Position numbers and translations under genes: made by a program | Assembly: GCF_008086045.1 (NCBI RefSeq) | Contig: NZ_VSEY01000072.1 | Coordinates: 1-44,303, forward strand | Length of the DNA stretch: 44,303 nt | Direction of reading: 5' to 3' | Origin: Nonomuraea sp. PA05 | Lineage (GTDB): Bacteria; Actinomycetota; Actinomycetes; Streptosporangiales; Streptosporangiaceae | In this document: positions 8,199 through 16,000 of the stretch, one piece after another | How positions within the stretch are numbered: the first letter of the stretch is position 1 | How the letters are laid out: each line of letters starts with the position of its first letter | Notes under the pieces: generated by a model | The model's input: the letters and a program-made list of their open reading frames with translations, nothing else | Told to the model about the DNA's origin: nothing | The model's database searches: none

Positions 8199-9221
8199 AT
8201 GGCGGACCTCACAATTCCAGAAGGCGGCTTCTGGCCGGCGCCGGAGATCCAGCAGCCCAACATCTATCCCATGGAATGGCGGGTGGAGACGGAGAAACTC
8301 GCCGCCATCTACGAGAAGTCCAAGCGCGAGCTCTGGAACCCGGCCGACCTGCCCTGGGACGGCCTCGACCCGGACGACTTCACCAGGGAACAACGCCTGG
8401 GCATCATGTACTGGTTCGCGGTCCTGGCGAACTTCGACGCCTCAGGGCCGGCCGTGTTCGCCCGCGCCACCATCCAGGCCTTCGAGAAGCACGAGGAGGA
8501 CCCGGTCAGGAAGTGCTTCTTCTCGATCACCCGTGACGAGATGAACCACGAAGAATGCTGCCAGCGCACCATCGCCAAGCTCTGGCCGGGCGGCCCCCTC
8601 GACTGGACCCCCTCCGACGACCTCGAATCAGCCGCCCACAACAACATCGGCTGGCTCTACCACAACGGCGGCCGCTACTGGACCGGCTACAACTCGGCCG
8701 TCGGCAAGTACTCGCTGCCGGTGCTGTTCACCAGCTTCATGATGGGCGAGATGGCGGCGTCCACGCTGTTCAGAGGCATGTCGTCGGGCACCCGGCATCC
8801 GGTCTTCAGCAAGATGTTCGAGCGCATCGGACGCGACGAGTCCCGCCACCTCAAGATCTGCATGACGATCCTCGAGAACGAATGGCCGGGCCTCACCGAC
8901 GAGACCCGTTCCCTCATCACCCGCCAGCTCAGGGCTGGGTTCGTCTTCCTCAGCATGATTCTGTGGGAGCCACCCGAAGGGTTCTGGGAACTGCCGCCGT
9001 ACTTCCTCGACAACCATCGGGTGCTCATGGATCACGCCCGGCAGGCGGGGCTCGGGGTGCTGTCCACGGAGGAGCAGGCAGAGAACTGGCGGGTGGCCAT
9101 GGCGCATATCCGGGCCATCGTGGAGCGGTGGGGGATCGCGTTTCCGGCTATTCCTGAGTTGAATCTCGAAGGCGTGCGAGTGGATTTCATCGATCCTGAA
9201 GAGATAATTCCGGTCTTCTAG
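8199..9221 (+). CDS. Ferritin-like diiron enzyme (R2/desaturase-like oxygenase), function unknown
   Basis: The 340-residue protein shows carboxylate-bridged diiron spacing: E114-x-x-H117 in DEMNHEE, then E184 in MMGEMAAS, then E214-x-x-H217 in DESRH. The first-helix acidic ligand is probably D80 or E95. This resembles ribonucleotide reductase R2, acyl-ACP desaturases and related N-oxygenases. The neighbourhood has no NrdE, acyl carrier protein or reductase, so the substrate is unknown. The ATG at 8199 has GGAGGTG 8 bases upstream. It is flanked by a 26-bp tandem array upstream and a 20-bp array downstream, and stands alone with no obvious operon partners. The C-terminal EEIIPVF is short and acidic. 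Confidence 0.8.
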   Translation: MADLTIPEGGFWPAPEIQQPNIYPMEWRVETEKLAAIYEKSKRELWNPADLPWDGLDPDDFTREQRLGIMYWFAVLANFDASGPAVFARATIQAFEKHEEDPVRKCFFSITRDEMNHEECCQRTIAKLWPGGPLDWTPSDDLESAAHNNIGWLYHNGGRYWTGYNSAVGKYSLPVLFTSFMMGEMAASTLFRGMSSGTRHPVFSKMFERIGRDESRHLKICMTILENEWPGLTDETRSLITRQLRAGFVFLSMILWEPPEGFWELPPYFLDNHRVLMDHARQAGLGVLSTEEQAENWRVAMAHIRAIVERWGIAFPAIPELNLEGVRVDFIDPEEIIPVF

Positions 9222-9500
9222 CGTGCGGGAGTGATAAAAGAGGTCGCCGAATCTTGGCGGGAAAACGCATCGGGTTGTCCTGCCCGGTAGAACTCAGATC
9301 TAGCCTTTCGCGATCCGATCGCACCCGCACTTGTCACTCACGCCAGCATCGGTCGCTGACGCCTGCACCGGCCACTCACGCTCGGCCATGCCCCACCCGG
9401 CTCGGCCCCGCTCGAATCGGTGCGGCCCCGCTCGAGCGGGGCCACGCTCGAATCGGCTCGGCCACGCCGCACCAGCCCGCTCACGCCTGCGCCATGCCCG

Positions 9501-9740
9501 CACCAGCTTCGTCACACCCGCACCGGTCCGCTCACACCCGCACCGGCTCGGCCCTGCCCGCGCCGGTCCATTCGCACCTGCACCGGCTCAGCCCTGCCCG
9601 CGCCAGCCCAGCCGTGCCCGCACCAGTCCGCTCACGCCCGCACCAGCTCAGCCCTGCCCGCACCAGTCCGCTCACGCCCGCACCAGCTCAGGCCTACCCG
9701 CCCCAACTCAATCGCGCTCGCATTGGCTCGGTCCCGCTCG
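9501..9740. repeat. 20-bp degenerate tandem repeat array
   Basis: About twelve consecutive 20-bp units follow the consensus CACCRGYYCRSYCNYGCCCG. The best copies alternate (CACCAGTCCGCTCACGCCCG, then CACCAGCTCAGCCCTGCCCG), giving a 40-bp higher-order period at 9621-9700. The flanks at 9330-9500 and 9741-9780 are similar but irregular. Non-triplet period, no spacers and low-complexity translations argue against coding or CRISPR. The rest of 9222-9845 holds no gene I can support. Confidence 0.85.
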
Positions 9741-9845
9741 CCTGGCTTGGCCATCGCTAACCTCTCCCCGGCCACCGCCCGCTCCCGCGCCCACTCCCTC
9801 TACCTCACACCTCGCCCATCCCCTTGACTCACCCTCCCCACCACC

Positions 9846-10322
9846 TCATCCAGGCCACTGCTCCTCAGGCGAGACGTAACTCCCTCGATGCGGGATGCTG
9901 TACACCCACCCCTCATCACGCAGCAGCGAGATGGCCCGCCGCACAGTCTCCCGAGCGGCCCCATACTGACGCACCAGCTCAACCTCGCTGGGAATCTGCT
10001 GCCGTGACACGAACTCATGCCGCCTGATCCGCTCCCGGATCTCCCCGGCGATGTGCCGATAGAACGGAGCCTGCCGCCCAGCGGGCCCAGCCTGCCCGGG
10101 AGCGTTGACGAACGTCCCTTCGCCCTGCCGCGTATGCACCAACCCTTGGTTCCGCAGCACGCGGATCGCGCGGCGCGCGGTCGTCCGCGCGACCTTGAAC
10201 TCCCGCTGGATCTCCGCCTCGCTGATCACGGGGTCTCCTGGCGCGAGTTCCGCGCGGATACGCGATCTGAGGACCTCGCTGATCTGGAGATATAGATAGG
10301 TGTCACCCTCGCGATTCAGCAC
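9846..10322 (-). CDS. GntR-type regulator built of two winged-helix domains (paralogue 1)
   Basis: The 158-residue protein consists of two tandem GntR winged helices and nothing else. Domain 1 (about 5-73) has ISEAEIQREFKVARTTARRA and QGEGTFV; domain 2 (about 85-155) has IPSEVELVRQYGAARETVRRA and PHRGSYV. No FCD, UTRA or aminotransferase effector domain is present. The GTG at 10322 is chosen because TATCCT lies 6 bases before it, a leaderless arrangement, and because it matches the start of the neighbouring paralogue. It lies 40 bases downstream of that paralogue, on the same strand. Confidence 0.88.
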   Translation of the reverse strand: MLNREGDTYLYLQISEVLRSRIRAELAPGDPVISEAEIQREFKVARTTARRAIRVLRNQGLVHTRQGEGTFVNAPGQAGPAGRQAPFYRHIAGEIRERIRRHEFVSRQQIPSEVELVRQYGAARETVRRAISLLRDEGWVYSIPHRGSYVSPEEQWPG

Positions 10323-10340
10323 GCCCCAAGGATATCCAAT
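10323..10340 (-). promoter_or_regulatory. Leaderless -10 before GntR paralogue 1
   Basis: Reading on the minus strand, TATCCT (10334-10329) is followed by six bases and the GTG start. The same geometry occurs before paralogue 2. No convincing -35 was found. Confidence 0.5.
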
Positions 10341-10362
10341 GGTGCGGTCAAACGAAGGGCAA

Positions 10363-10851
10363 TTAAGAACCCGGATGCTTGGGCCATTTTTCGCGCTCAG
10401 TCACGTATGTGCCCCGATATGGCACCGTGAACACCCACCCCAGCTCCCTGAGATGTGCGACCGCTTGCCGTGCGGTCACCTTTGCGACGCCATATTGCCG
10501 CATCATTGCTTTCTCGCCGGGAATGGGCCTGTTGGACGGGATCTCGCCCTGCTGGATCCGTTCGATGATCTCTGTGGCGATCTTTTGATAAATGGGCAGC
10601 TTCCTGGGTGACCGAGGCGTCCCAGGAGGCCCCACGAACGTACCCTCGCCCTGAATCGTGTACGCCAGCCCTTGCTCCCGCAACTCCCGAGCCACCCTGC
10701 GGGCGGTCGTCCGGGCGATCTCGTACGTCTTCTCGAGAGTCGCCTCGCTGGGCACGGGATCGCCGGCTTTCAACTCGCCGCGTTCGATCTGATCGCGGAC
10801 CAGGTCAGCGACCTGCTTGTAGATGGGCACGGGGCCTTCGCGATCTAGCAC
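10363..10851 (-). CDS. GntR-type regulator built of two winged-helix domains (paralogue 2)
   Basis: This 162-residue paralogue of the adjacent gene again has two GntR winged helices and no effector domain. Domain 1 has VPSEATLEKTYEIARTTARRV and QGEGTFV; domain 2 has IPGEKAMMRQYGVAKVTARQA and PYRGTYV. The N-termini of both paralogues align (VLDREGPVPIYKQV and MLNREGDTYLYLQI). The ORF is open to 10968 and contains an ATG at 10878, but the GTG at 10851 sits 6 bases after a perfect TATAAT and matches the paralogue, so it is preferred. The tandem layout suggests local duplication. Binding two adjacent half-sites with one chain is a natural inference from the architecture. Confidence 0.88.
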   Translation of the reverse strand: MLDREGPVPIYKQVADLVRDQIERGELKAGDPVPSEATLEKTYEIARTTARRVARELREQGLAYTIQGEGTFVGPPGTPRSPRKLPIYQKIATEIIERIQQGEIPSNRPIPGEKAMMRQYGVAKVTARQAVAHLRELGWVFTVPYRGTYVTEREKWPKHPGS

Positions 10852-10866
10852 GCTCGGATTATAGAC
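10852..10866 (-). promoter_or_regulatory. Consensus -10 (TATAAT) six bases before GntR paralogue 2
   Basis: TATAAT reads on the minus strand at 10863-10858 and is followed by CCGAGC and the GTG start. This supports a leaderless transcript and decides the start codon against the upstream ATG. Confidence 0.65.
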
Positions 10867-11399
10867 GAAACCGTACATGCCCCGCTCAGAGCACACGATC
10901 GGCGAGCGTACGCATACGGCCTTTAGACCTAAAGAGACGCTCGATGAATAACTACACAAGCACACCACGCAGGGTCACCGGAAAGAACGAGCCCACAGCA
11001 GGGCGACTCCCCTGATCGATCCGGGGGACGGACCCTTCCTGCCGCCAGACCGGTCCCCGGATCCCACCTCCAAGCACTGGCTCCACCACTCGTCACCCTC
11101 TGCGTACAGGTCGAGGCCCCCGCCGCAACCCGTTCAGCGATGGCAGTGCGCAAAGGCCCAAGCCATCCGGCCATCCCGCGGGGACGCCCGCCTCCGCTGC
11201 TCCAGTCGCCCAGCCGAAAGTACCCCTCCCGCCTGGCTGATCGGCCTACAAAAGCAGGACCCATCTGCCGATGAGTCAGTCCCCCGAAATCGCGACGCTG
11301 GAGCCACGACCTTCGCACTCCGACACAGCGGACGTCACACGCTCATCGCACCCCCACACCCCGCCCGGAGCGCACCCCTACACCGCCCAAGGAGCTCCG
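10867..11399. other. Intergenic stretch without recognised gene
   Basis: This is the divergent region between GntR paralogue 2 and the DUF4386 gene. Short ORFs on both strands have low-complexity Arg/Pro-rich translations and no recognisable domain. The upstream extension of the DUF4386 frame (from an ATG at 11271) also looks noncoding. Confidence 0.5.
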
Positions 11400-12089
11400 G
11401 TGACCTCGACAAGAAGAAGGATCGCAGCGGCTGCCGGCACGTTCTACCTCATCACGCACGCCACCTCGATCGCCGCCCTCCTCCTGTACGCCCCGATCCT
11501 CGACGACCCCGGCTACATCGCCGGCTCCGGAGCCGACACCCGAGTTCTGTGGGGCGCGTTCCTGGAGGGCATTCTCGCCCTCGCGATCGTCGGCACCGCG
11601 GTCACGTTGTTCCCGATCGTCAAGAAGCAACAGGAAGGCGTCGCCCTCGGCTACGTCGGCCTCCGCACGATCGAGTCCGCCATCATCACCGTCGGCATCG
11701 TCACCCTCGTCGCAATCGTCACGCTCCGCCAAGAACCAACGGAAACGCCCGCAGTCACCCTCATCACAGTCGGCAGAGCACTCGTAGCGATCCACAACTG
11801 GACGTTCCTGCTCGGCCCCAGCTTCGTCCTGGGAGTGAACACGCTGCTGATGGCTTACCTGATGTTCCGCTCCCGCCTCGTCCCCAGGTTCGTGGCTGTG
11901 CTGGGCCTGGTCGGCGGCCCCCTGGCCTTCGCTTCCGCGACGGCAGTGATGTTCGGCCTGTACGAACAGGTCTCCCTCTGGGGCGCGATCGCCGCGATCC
12001 CGGTGTTCGGGTGGGAGTTGAGCTTGGCCCTCTGGCTCATCGTGAAGGGGTTCAACTCAGCGGCCGGCACGGCCTCCGCTGACCACTAG
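11400..12089 (+). CDS. DUF4386-type integral membrane protein
   Basis: The 229-residue protein has six or seven hydrophobic helices (for example GTFYLITHATSIAALLLYAP and FLEGILALAIVGTAVTLFPI). The order, with HNWTFLLGPSFVLGVNTLLM and a LVPRF loop, matches the DUF4386 family, whose biochemical role is not established. The GTG at 11400 is preferred over the ATG at 11271 because AAGGAG lies 5 bases upstream and because the 43 extra residues are Pro/His/Ser-rich and unlike a membrane protein N-terminus. It stands alone, followed by a hairpin terminator. Confidence 0.8.
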   Translation: MTSTRRRIAAAAGTFYLITHATSIAALLLYAPILDDPGYIAGSGADTRVLWGAFLEGILALAIVGTAVTLFPIVKKQQEGVALGYVGLRTIESAIITVGIVTLVAIVTLRQEPTETPAVTLITVGRALVAIHNWTFLLGPSFVLGVNTLLMAYLMFRSRLVPRFVAVLGLVGGPLAFASATAVMFGLYEQVSLWGAIAAIPVFGWELSLALWLIVKGFNSAAGTASADH

Positions 12090-12124
12090 GTATTGCCGCG
12101 CAAGCCTGGCTCGCCCATGATCTA

Positions 12125-12160
12125 GGCCCGACTTGCCCCATCCACGGTCCAAGTCGGGCC
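12125..12160 (+). terminator. Hairpin downstream of DUF4386 gene
   Basis: A perfect 11-bp stem GGCCCGACTTG / CAAGTCGGGCC with a 14-base loop lies 36 bases after the stop. There is no T-tract, as is usual for actinobacterial terminators. Confidence 0.7.
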
Positions 12161-12352
12161 AGGCCCGTGTGCTCTGCACCACGTCGCCAATCAGCCCACG
12201 CTTCGACCGATCTCAGAATCAACGCTTACCCCGCACCGAAACCGCAACCAAAGCCGTGAGTCCGCCCAAAAACCAGCACCAGCTCGAAAAGTCGGAGTTC
12301 CCGATACCGCATTCCCATACCAGCGAGATCCTCGGGCACCAGAATCGAATCC

Positions 12353-12433
12353 GACGGCCATCGCCTTGCATCGCTATTCTCTTCGATCTCAACCAGACCC
12401 TCGAAGGAAAGCTCGGAAAGCGCGATGGCCGTC
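12353..12433. repeat. Inverted repeat element A (12-bp arms)
   Basis: GACGGCCATCGC at 12353-12364 and its complement GCGATGGCCGTC at 12422-12433 enclose 57 bases. The same arm recurs at 12851-12862 in element B, and a 17-bp inverted match (12421-12437 with 12847-12863) links the two elements. Confidence 0.7.
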
Positions 12434-12850
12434 ACCATTTGACCATCGCCCGCGAGAGGCTGCGACCGGCTCGTGCGCCTGCGGTGCCGCTTCCGCAGGC
12501 GCACGCTCTCCTCACATCATCGCAGGCCGGTCTCGCCGTAACCATGCGATGCGACCACCGCGCACACCCCTTCAAAGCACTTACTCAGAGAGAAGGAGAA
12601 TGGTGGCGGCTGCAGACCAAGTTTGATGCCTGCACAGGGTTCGGCGCAGCAGATCCGCCAAAAACCTGCCACCCTCTTGGGCCGGCAGACACGAAACCAG
12701 CCAAGTGTGCACAATCCAAGGTAAGGCATAAGAGCGACTGCCTACGCCGCAGCATTCATACCGAAACCGAAGCCATCAGAGGAAAAGCATCACGACAACA
12801 ACCAGGGTCGCGTAACACCTGTACGGCACGCTCAATCGCAAAGAATTGGT

Positions 12851-12908
12851 GACGGCCATCGCGATCCTCTGAAGACGCAGTTCTAGAGGACTCCGAGTGC
12901 GATGGCCG
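12851..12908. repeat. Inverted repeat element B with nested stem
   Basis: The outer arms CGGCCATCGC (12853-12862) and GCGATGGCCG (12899-12908) enclose a second stem CCTCT (12866-12870) / AGAGG (12885-12889). On the minus strand the element covers the end of a 23-codon ORF at 12883-12954. Confidence 0.7.
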
Positions 12909-12954
12909 CAGACAACAGTCTGCCGCCTGCACGCCGCTCAGTGAAGAGTTTCAT
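12883..12954 (-). CDS. Possible 23-residue leader peptide ORF
   Basis: ATG at 12954 to TAG at 12883 codes MKLFTERRAGGRLLSAAIALGVL, a basic N-terminus followed by a hydrophobic tail like the start of a signal peptide. Codon use is plausible for this genome. It lies between a strong hairpin upstream (13005-13042) and element B at its 3' end. It could equally be the broken start of a secreted protein gene or chance. No downstream gene in the same direction is recognisable. Confidence 0.25.
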   Translation of the reverse strand: MKLFTERRAGGRLLSAAIALGVL

Positions 12955-13004
12955 GACCAGTGGCTCCGACTTTGTCGGCGCGCGGCCGTAAATAAGGGAA
13001 CGCG

Positions 13005-13042
13005 TTGTCGCCGGACGGGTGTTGCGCCCCGTCCGGCGACAA
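13005..13042. repeat. Perfect 15-bp hairpin
   Basis: TTGTCGCCGGACGGG (13005-13019) pairs with CCCGTCCGGCGACAA (13028-13042) across an 8-base loop. Further inverted matches surround it: CGCGTTGTCGCC (13001-13012) with GGCGACAACGCG (13101-13112), and CCCTGTTCG (13057-13065) with CGAACAGGG (13111-13119). Alternative pairings are therefore possible. It may be a terminator, but the nested alternatives are unusual. Confidence 0.75.
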
Positions 13043-13412
13043 AGGTGCCCCGAACACCCTGTTCGTGCTATGCCACCGCTCATGCGAACCGGACACCGCT
13101 GGCGACAACGCGAACAGGGCATCGCGGTCGGCGCACCCTGCGTTCGCGCAGGACCCTTGATGGCGCGCCTGCCCACAACCTCGAAAAGGCATGGGCCCCA
13201 CCCAGGACCTACGCGAGACCATGGACGTGGCCCCCTGCTTCCACGAGGCATGGGGACCACGTCATGACGAGTAGTTGCCGGCTGACGTCCGTTACGGCCT
13301 ACCCGCGCCATTAGGTTCTCATGGCCGTCCCTTGGAAAACTGCGGTTCGGCGCTATAAGCGGGATGATGCCTTTTGTGATTCACTGCGGTCATAATCCGC
13401 CATGGAATGGAT

Positions 13413-14069
13413 TTACAGCGGAATCCGCCTCCAGGACTCGTCCGCGATGATGAGGTGATCGAGCAGCCGCAACTCGACCGTCTGCGCGGCCTCGAGAAGC
13501 CTGGCGGTAGCCTCCAGATCCTCTGGGCTCGGATCGAGCGACCCGCCAGGATGATTGTGAGCCAGCCCGAACAACGCCCCGCCGGCTGTCAGCACCTCCG
13601 TGATCACCTCCCGTACAGGCATCGGAGTGTGATCACTGCCACCCTCGGTCAGCACCGCACGCTTGAGAATCCGCCCGCGCGTGTCGCACACCACCATCAC
13701 CAGCCGCTCGTGCTTCCGATCACGCAGCAGCGGCGCGCACGCATGCGCCAGATCGGACGTGCTGGTGATGCGCTCACGCTCGGGCCACTCCTCCGCCCGG
13801 CGAACGAGATGAAACGCCGCGGCCACCCGAGCTGCCTTGGCGGGACCGATGCCACGCATGGTGAGTAACCGGTGCGGGTCGGACCGACTGAGGCCATCTA
13901 GGTCTCCACAGGTCTCGATCACCTGCGTGGCCAGGTCGAGGGCGCTCGCCCCACGAAACCCCGAGCCGAGCAGCACGGCCAGCAACTCCCGATCCGCCAG
14001 CGCGGCGGCACCGCTGGACATGAGCCGTTCGCGCGGCCGGTCACGTTCGGACAGGTCTTTGACTCGCAT
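13413..14069 (-). CDS. radC: RadC/JAB-domain protein (DUF2466 family)
   Basis: An N-terminal helical UPF0758 region (RPRERLMSSGAAALADRELLAVLLGSG) with a helix-hairpin-helix (LLTMRGIGPAKAARV) is followed by the JAB1/MPN-like metal site H171-N-H173-P..D184 in GLAHNHPGGSLDPSPED. The historic assignment to DNA repair is doubtful; a metal-dependent nuclease or protease-like role is inferred from the fold. The frame is open to 14273, but the ATG at 14069 has GGAGG 6 bases upstream and starts at the conserved family N-terminus. The length of 218 residues is normal. It is isolated, with gene-poor DNA on both sides. Confidence 0.92.
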   Translation of the reverse strand: MRVKDLSERDRPRERLMSSGAAALADRELLAVLLGSGFRGASALDLATQVIETCGDLDGLSRSDPHRLLTMRGIGPAKAARVAAAFHLVRRAEEWPERERITSTSDLAHACAPLLRDRKHERLVMVVCDTRGRILKRAVLTEGGSDHTPMPVREVITEVLTAGGALFGLAHNHPGGSLDPSPEDLEATARLLEAAQTVELRLLDHLIIADESWRRIPL

Positions 14070-14657
14070 CGGCAACCTCCGCAACCGTTGTATCAACGCG
14101 CACCGACAATCTCTGACCTGCGGATTTACGACCGCGGTCGGCGTCCCATGCGTGGTTGTATGTGCGCCTTTGGCGCAGCGAAATGTCCCCACGCCGCAAC
14201 GGCGAGCGGGATGGTGGTGGGTTTGTTTGTGTTGGTGGGCGACTCTGCACTCGCGAAGGAGGCACACCCGCAATGACCGATGGGGGGCCTACTGCCTGCC
14301 CGATGCCCCGCTTGCTGTACCCCTCGCGAGACCACTGAGTCGGCCGCTACGGCCAGATCTCGCATGCGCGCCGGCCAGGACGCGACGGCGGGACGGTCTC
14401 GTGGCGGCACGCGGCGCGTTACGCGTGGCCAAGACACTCTTCACCAAGAGATACGTCGCTGAACGCGGCCAGACGGTCCTTGCTCGGACGCGGACACCAT
14501 GGGGCACTCTCGTCAGGACGCCGACGCCATGGCCTGTAACCAGATGATTCTCAGCAGAAGTGAGCCCTGGGGATCCCCTGCGACAAGGTGGCCGCGACTC
14601 CGCACCAAGCTCGAACAGCCATCCCCGCCATCTCACCCCTCCACAACTACGTCAGGC
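14070..14657. other. Intergenic stretch without recognised gene
   Basis: Short overlapping ORFs in several frames give Arg/Thr/Pro-rich translations without domains. I see no RNA gene. It must contain the radC promoter, but no clear -35/-10 pair was identified. Confidence 0.5.
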
Positions 14658-14699
14658 CGGGAAGCTCCGGGCAAGGTAACGCTCACCCGGAGCCTCCCG
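14658..14699 (-). terminator. Hairpin terminator after the GntR-UTRA gene
   Basis: CGGGAAGCTCCGGG (14658-14671) pairs with CCCGGAGCCTCCCG (14686-14699) with one mismatch in 14 bp. It lies directly beyond the stop of the minus-strand regulator. Confidence 0.75.
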
Positions 14700-14701
14700 C
14701 C

Positions 14702-15457
14702 CTAGACGGGCATGCTGTACGTGACGCGGAACCGGTCACCGGGAATCACGATGTCGCTGGTCTCCACCGGACGATCACCCGCCCAATGGGTACGTTCCAC
14801 ATGCAGAACATGCACACCCGCCGCGAGATCCAGCGCATCGCTCTCCACCGGCTGGGGGATGCGGGTGTGAACGCTCTCCACGATCTCCGTGACCTTTATG
14901 CCGTGCGCGTACATCCGCGCAACGATGCTCCGCCGCTCCTCCTCCGTGTGAGGAGTGAACTCCCGCAACTCATACGATGTCGCAAGCTGGAGCGGCCTGC
15001 CGTCCCCGCGGAAGACGTAATGCGTCTTGGTCAGCGTGGCGGACTCAGGGAGCCTCAGCCGTCTGCCGATGTCGGGGCCCGCTTCGGCGGGCTCGCTGTG
15101 CCAGTCCCATGTCACTCGCCTGCCTTGGGACTGCAGGTCGGCGGCGAACGGGGCGGGGTGATCGAGGAAACGCCATCGGTACAGCGGTGTTAGATCGGGG
15201 CGTTCCCTTACGTAATGACCCGAGCCCACGCGGCCGATGATGAGGCCCTCACCCGCGAGCACGCGTAGCGCGTGGCGGGCGGCGGTCTCACCGACCTGAT
15301 ACTTGCGGGTCAGCTGCGCGCGTGAGGGGATCGGCGCGCCGGGGGGAAGGGTGCCGTCGGTGATCTGTCGCCGGATGTCTTCGACGACACGCAGGTAGAC
15401 CGGATCTGAGGTGGCCACTAGTCCATCCCTGGGGGTTCGTGTGAGGCGTTGCCCCAT
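14702..15457 (-). CDS. GntR-family regulator with UTRA ligand-binding domain (HutC subfamily)
   Basis: An N-terminal GntR winged helix (VYLRVVEDIRRQITDGTLPPG, RAQLTRKYQVGETAARHALRVLAGEGLI, VGSGHYVRE) is followed by a UTRA domain (about residues 95-245: LRLPESATLTKTHYVFRGDGRPLQLATSYE, IPQPVESDALDLAAGVHVLHVERTHWAGDRPVETSDIVIPGDRF). UTRA domains bind small metabolites and release the DNA. The ATG at 15457 gives 251 residues, normal for the subfamily; the GTG at 15418 (AGGGATGGA upstream) is an alternative. No metabolic gene is adjacent, so the target is unknown. Confidence 0.88.
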   Translation of the reverse strand: MGQRLTRTPRDGLVATSDPVYLRVVEDIRRQITDGTLPPGAPIPSRAQLTRKYQVGETAARHALRVLAGEGLIIGRVGSGHYVRERPDLTPLYRWRFLDHPAPFAADLQSQGRRVTWDWHSEPAEAGPDIGRRLRLPESATLTKTHYVFRGDGRPLQLATSYELREFTPHTEEERRSIVARMYAHGIKVTEIVESVHTRIPQPVESDALDLAAGVHVLHVERTHWAGDRPVETSDIVIPGDRFRVTYSMPV

Positions 15458-16000
15458 GTTGCCGTATTCGGCAGGTAACCGACCGTCATCGATGACCGCT
15501 GGAGCCCCAACTTTGCGATGGCGGAAAATTATCGGAGAAACCTTGTAACGCGGATGTAAGGGGTCGCGATTCTCCGGTAGAGGTCGTCGATGTGTGTACC
15601 CCCGAGCACATATCGGCGACCTCTTCCATGTCCGCCCACCGGACCAACCGCCTCCGAGCCCCATGAAGACCCAGGCCGGACGCAGTCAGCTGCGAAACCT
15701 TAAGCTCTCTACGGCGCGCCCCACCTCGTCCCGCCAGCCAACTAGCCCCGTTCCGCCGGGGCCGTCACGCCGCTGCCGGTCGCTGCTGGCGCGACCTACA
15801 CGCGCCGAGTCCATGCGTGTACGCCGCCTCGATACGTGCCGTTCACGCGTGCCGTTCACGCGTGCCGTCCACGCGTGCCGTCCATGCGCGCCGGCCGTCA
15901 CAACGATCGCGTGTGAGCAATCCCGGGGGCGATGTCTGGGGATGGCCTGGTCCGAGACCTCTTGCGAGGCGAAGGGGGTGCAGACCAGGCCTCCTGCGGC
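15458..16000. other. Intergenic stretch with hairpin and 13-bp repeats
   Basis: This stretch separates the GntR-UTRA gene from the coiled-coil gene. It holds an imperfect hairpin (GAGGTCG 15580-15586 with CGACCTC 15617-15623, extended inward by CGAT/ATCG and GTG/CAC) and a 13-bp tandem repeat. I see no supportable ORF. Confidence 0.55.
15836..15887. repeat. 13-bp tandem repeat, four copies
   Basis: GTGCCGTTCACGC occurs twice, followed by GTGCCGTCCACGC and GTGCCGTCCATGC, with no gaps. The period is not a multiple of three, and no gene is overlaid. Confidence 0.85.

Larger units (their letters stand above)
12161..13412. other. Gene-poor region with weaker coding bias and nested inverted repeats
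   Basis: This stretch of about 1.25 kb has less GC-biased composition than its surroundings. A plus-strand ORF (12133-12852) and a minus-strand ORF (12226-12504) exist but have no recognisable domain. The minus one has a more protein-like sequence (for example ELSFEGLVEIEENSDARRWP) and might be a remnant. The clearest structure is a set of inverted repeats, listed separately. Confidence 0.5.

Noticed and set aside
7839..8393. Minus-strand ORF with repeated Cys/Arg/Gly/Leu-Asp-Ala-rich units across the 26-bp array
   Set aside because: The repetition follows a 26-bp DNA period that shifts the frame every unit, and the ORF overlaps the start of the diiron enzyme gene in antisense. It is a by-product of the tandem array.
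7917..9740. Possible CRISPR arrays
   Set aside because: Units are directly contiguous and degenerate, without unique spacers, and no cas genes are nearby.
9254..9879. Three overlapping plus-strand ORFs with Pro/Ala/His/Arg-rich repeats
   Set aside because: All three frames give similar low-complexity translations because of the 20-bp repeat; no start signal or domain is present.
12133..12852. 239-codon plus-strand ORF
   Set aside because: Composition is His/Pro/Arg/Thr/Ser-rich with no domain, no ribosome binding site and no GC third-position bias; it starts inside a terminator hairpin.
12353..13119. Insertion sequence or transposon
   Set aside because: Inverted repeats are present, but there is no transposase-like ORF, no target duplication that I could identify, and the arms recur internally rather than only at ends.
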